The position numbers were made by a program, and so were the translations under genes. DNA of 12,299 bases from JACQCF01 sp043742785 (GTDB lineage Bacteria; Omnitrophota; Gorgyraeia; Zapsychrales; Fredricksoniimonadaceae), in NCBI GenBank assembly GCA_043742785.1, contig JAYTXU010000040.1, positions 1-12,299 of the forward strand. The letters run 5' to 3'. The notes beneath the pieces are model-generated. The model was given only the letters and a program-made list of their open reading frames with translations, ran no database searches and had not been told where the DNA came from. Below are positions 12,279-12,299 of the stretch, piece by piece. Every line of letters begins with the position of its first letter. Positions within the stretch are counted from its first letter, which is position 1.

Positions 12279-12299
12279 TAGGTATTCCGACGAGAAGTT

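Overview
The window comes from an AT-rich bacterial genome that uses Shine-Dalgarno starts and sigma70-type promoters. It has two parts joined at about position 7623. I cannot name the organism. The gene families (thioredoxin-type ArsC, ACR3, DUF134, DUF4258/DUF2283, IS407-group IS3 element) are widespread in Gram-negative and candidate-phylum bacteria, and none fixes the lineage.

Part 1 (1-7623) reads as the right-hand portion of an integrated genetic element, with every recognisable gene on the + strand. In order it holds a membrane-anchored TPR protein (open at the window edge), an unknown 185-aa protein, a SpoVG-like protein, an unlisted 59-aa gene, a D5/P4-type superfamily 3 helicase that lacks a primase domain, a cluster of AATGAC repeats in opposed orientation (candidate origin), a terminase-small-subunit-like protein, an AlpA/excisionase-type HTH protein, a DUF4258-DUF2283 toxin-antitoxin-like pair behind a strong and apparently leaderless promoter, a Clp-fold SDH-family serine protease coupled to a 65-aa protein, and a small secreted protein made of ten TGPGGG octapeptides. 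The secreted-protein gene sits between two near-identical direct repeats containing GGTGCCCA. The element ends at a 17-base copy of a tRNA or tmRNA 3' end (CCCAG-CACCTCC-A-CCA layout), the expected scar of site-specific integration into an RNA gene. The intact RNA gene and the integrase would then lie to the left, outside the window. Helicase, repeats, terS-like gene, xis-like gene, cargo, att is the layout of a phage satellite (PICI/SaPI/P4-like), but no capsid, portal or large terminase gene is visible here.

Part 2 (7624-12299) looks like host chromosome or older accessory DNA. It carries a membrane acyltransferase (family 3), then a complete IS3-family IS407-group insertion sequence (8847-10063, minus strand, with an A6G frameshift site and matching ends). 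Around the IS are scraps that look like ends of other insertion sequences. Next is a compact arsenic resistance operon: a DUF134 HTH regulator with two cysteine pairs, overlapping by 4 bp with an ACR3 arsenite efflux pump, followed by a thioredoxin-coupled arsenate reductase. The operon has a clear promoter with a dyad just downstream of it, where a repressor could bind. There is no ArsR gene, so DUF134 is the obvious candidate regulator. ArsC would reduce arsenate to arsenite and ACR3 would export it.

The last 140 bases hold no gene but contain a 15-bp near-perfect palindrome.
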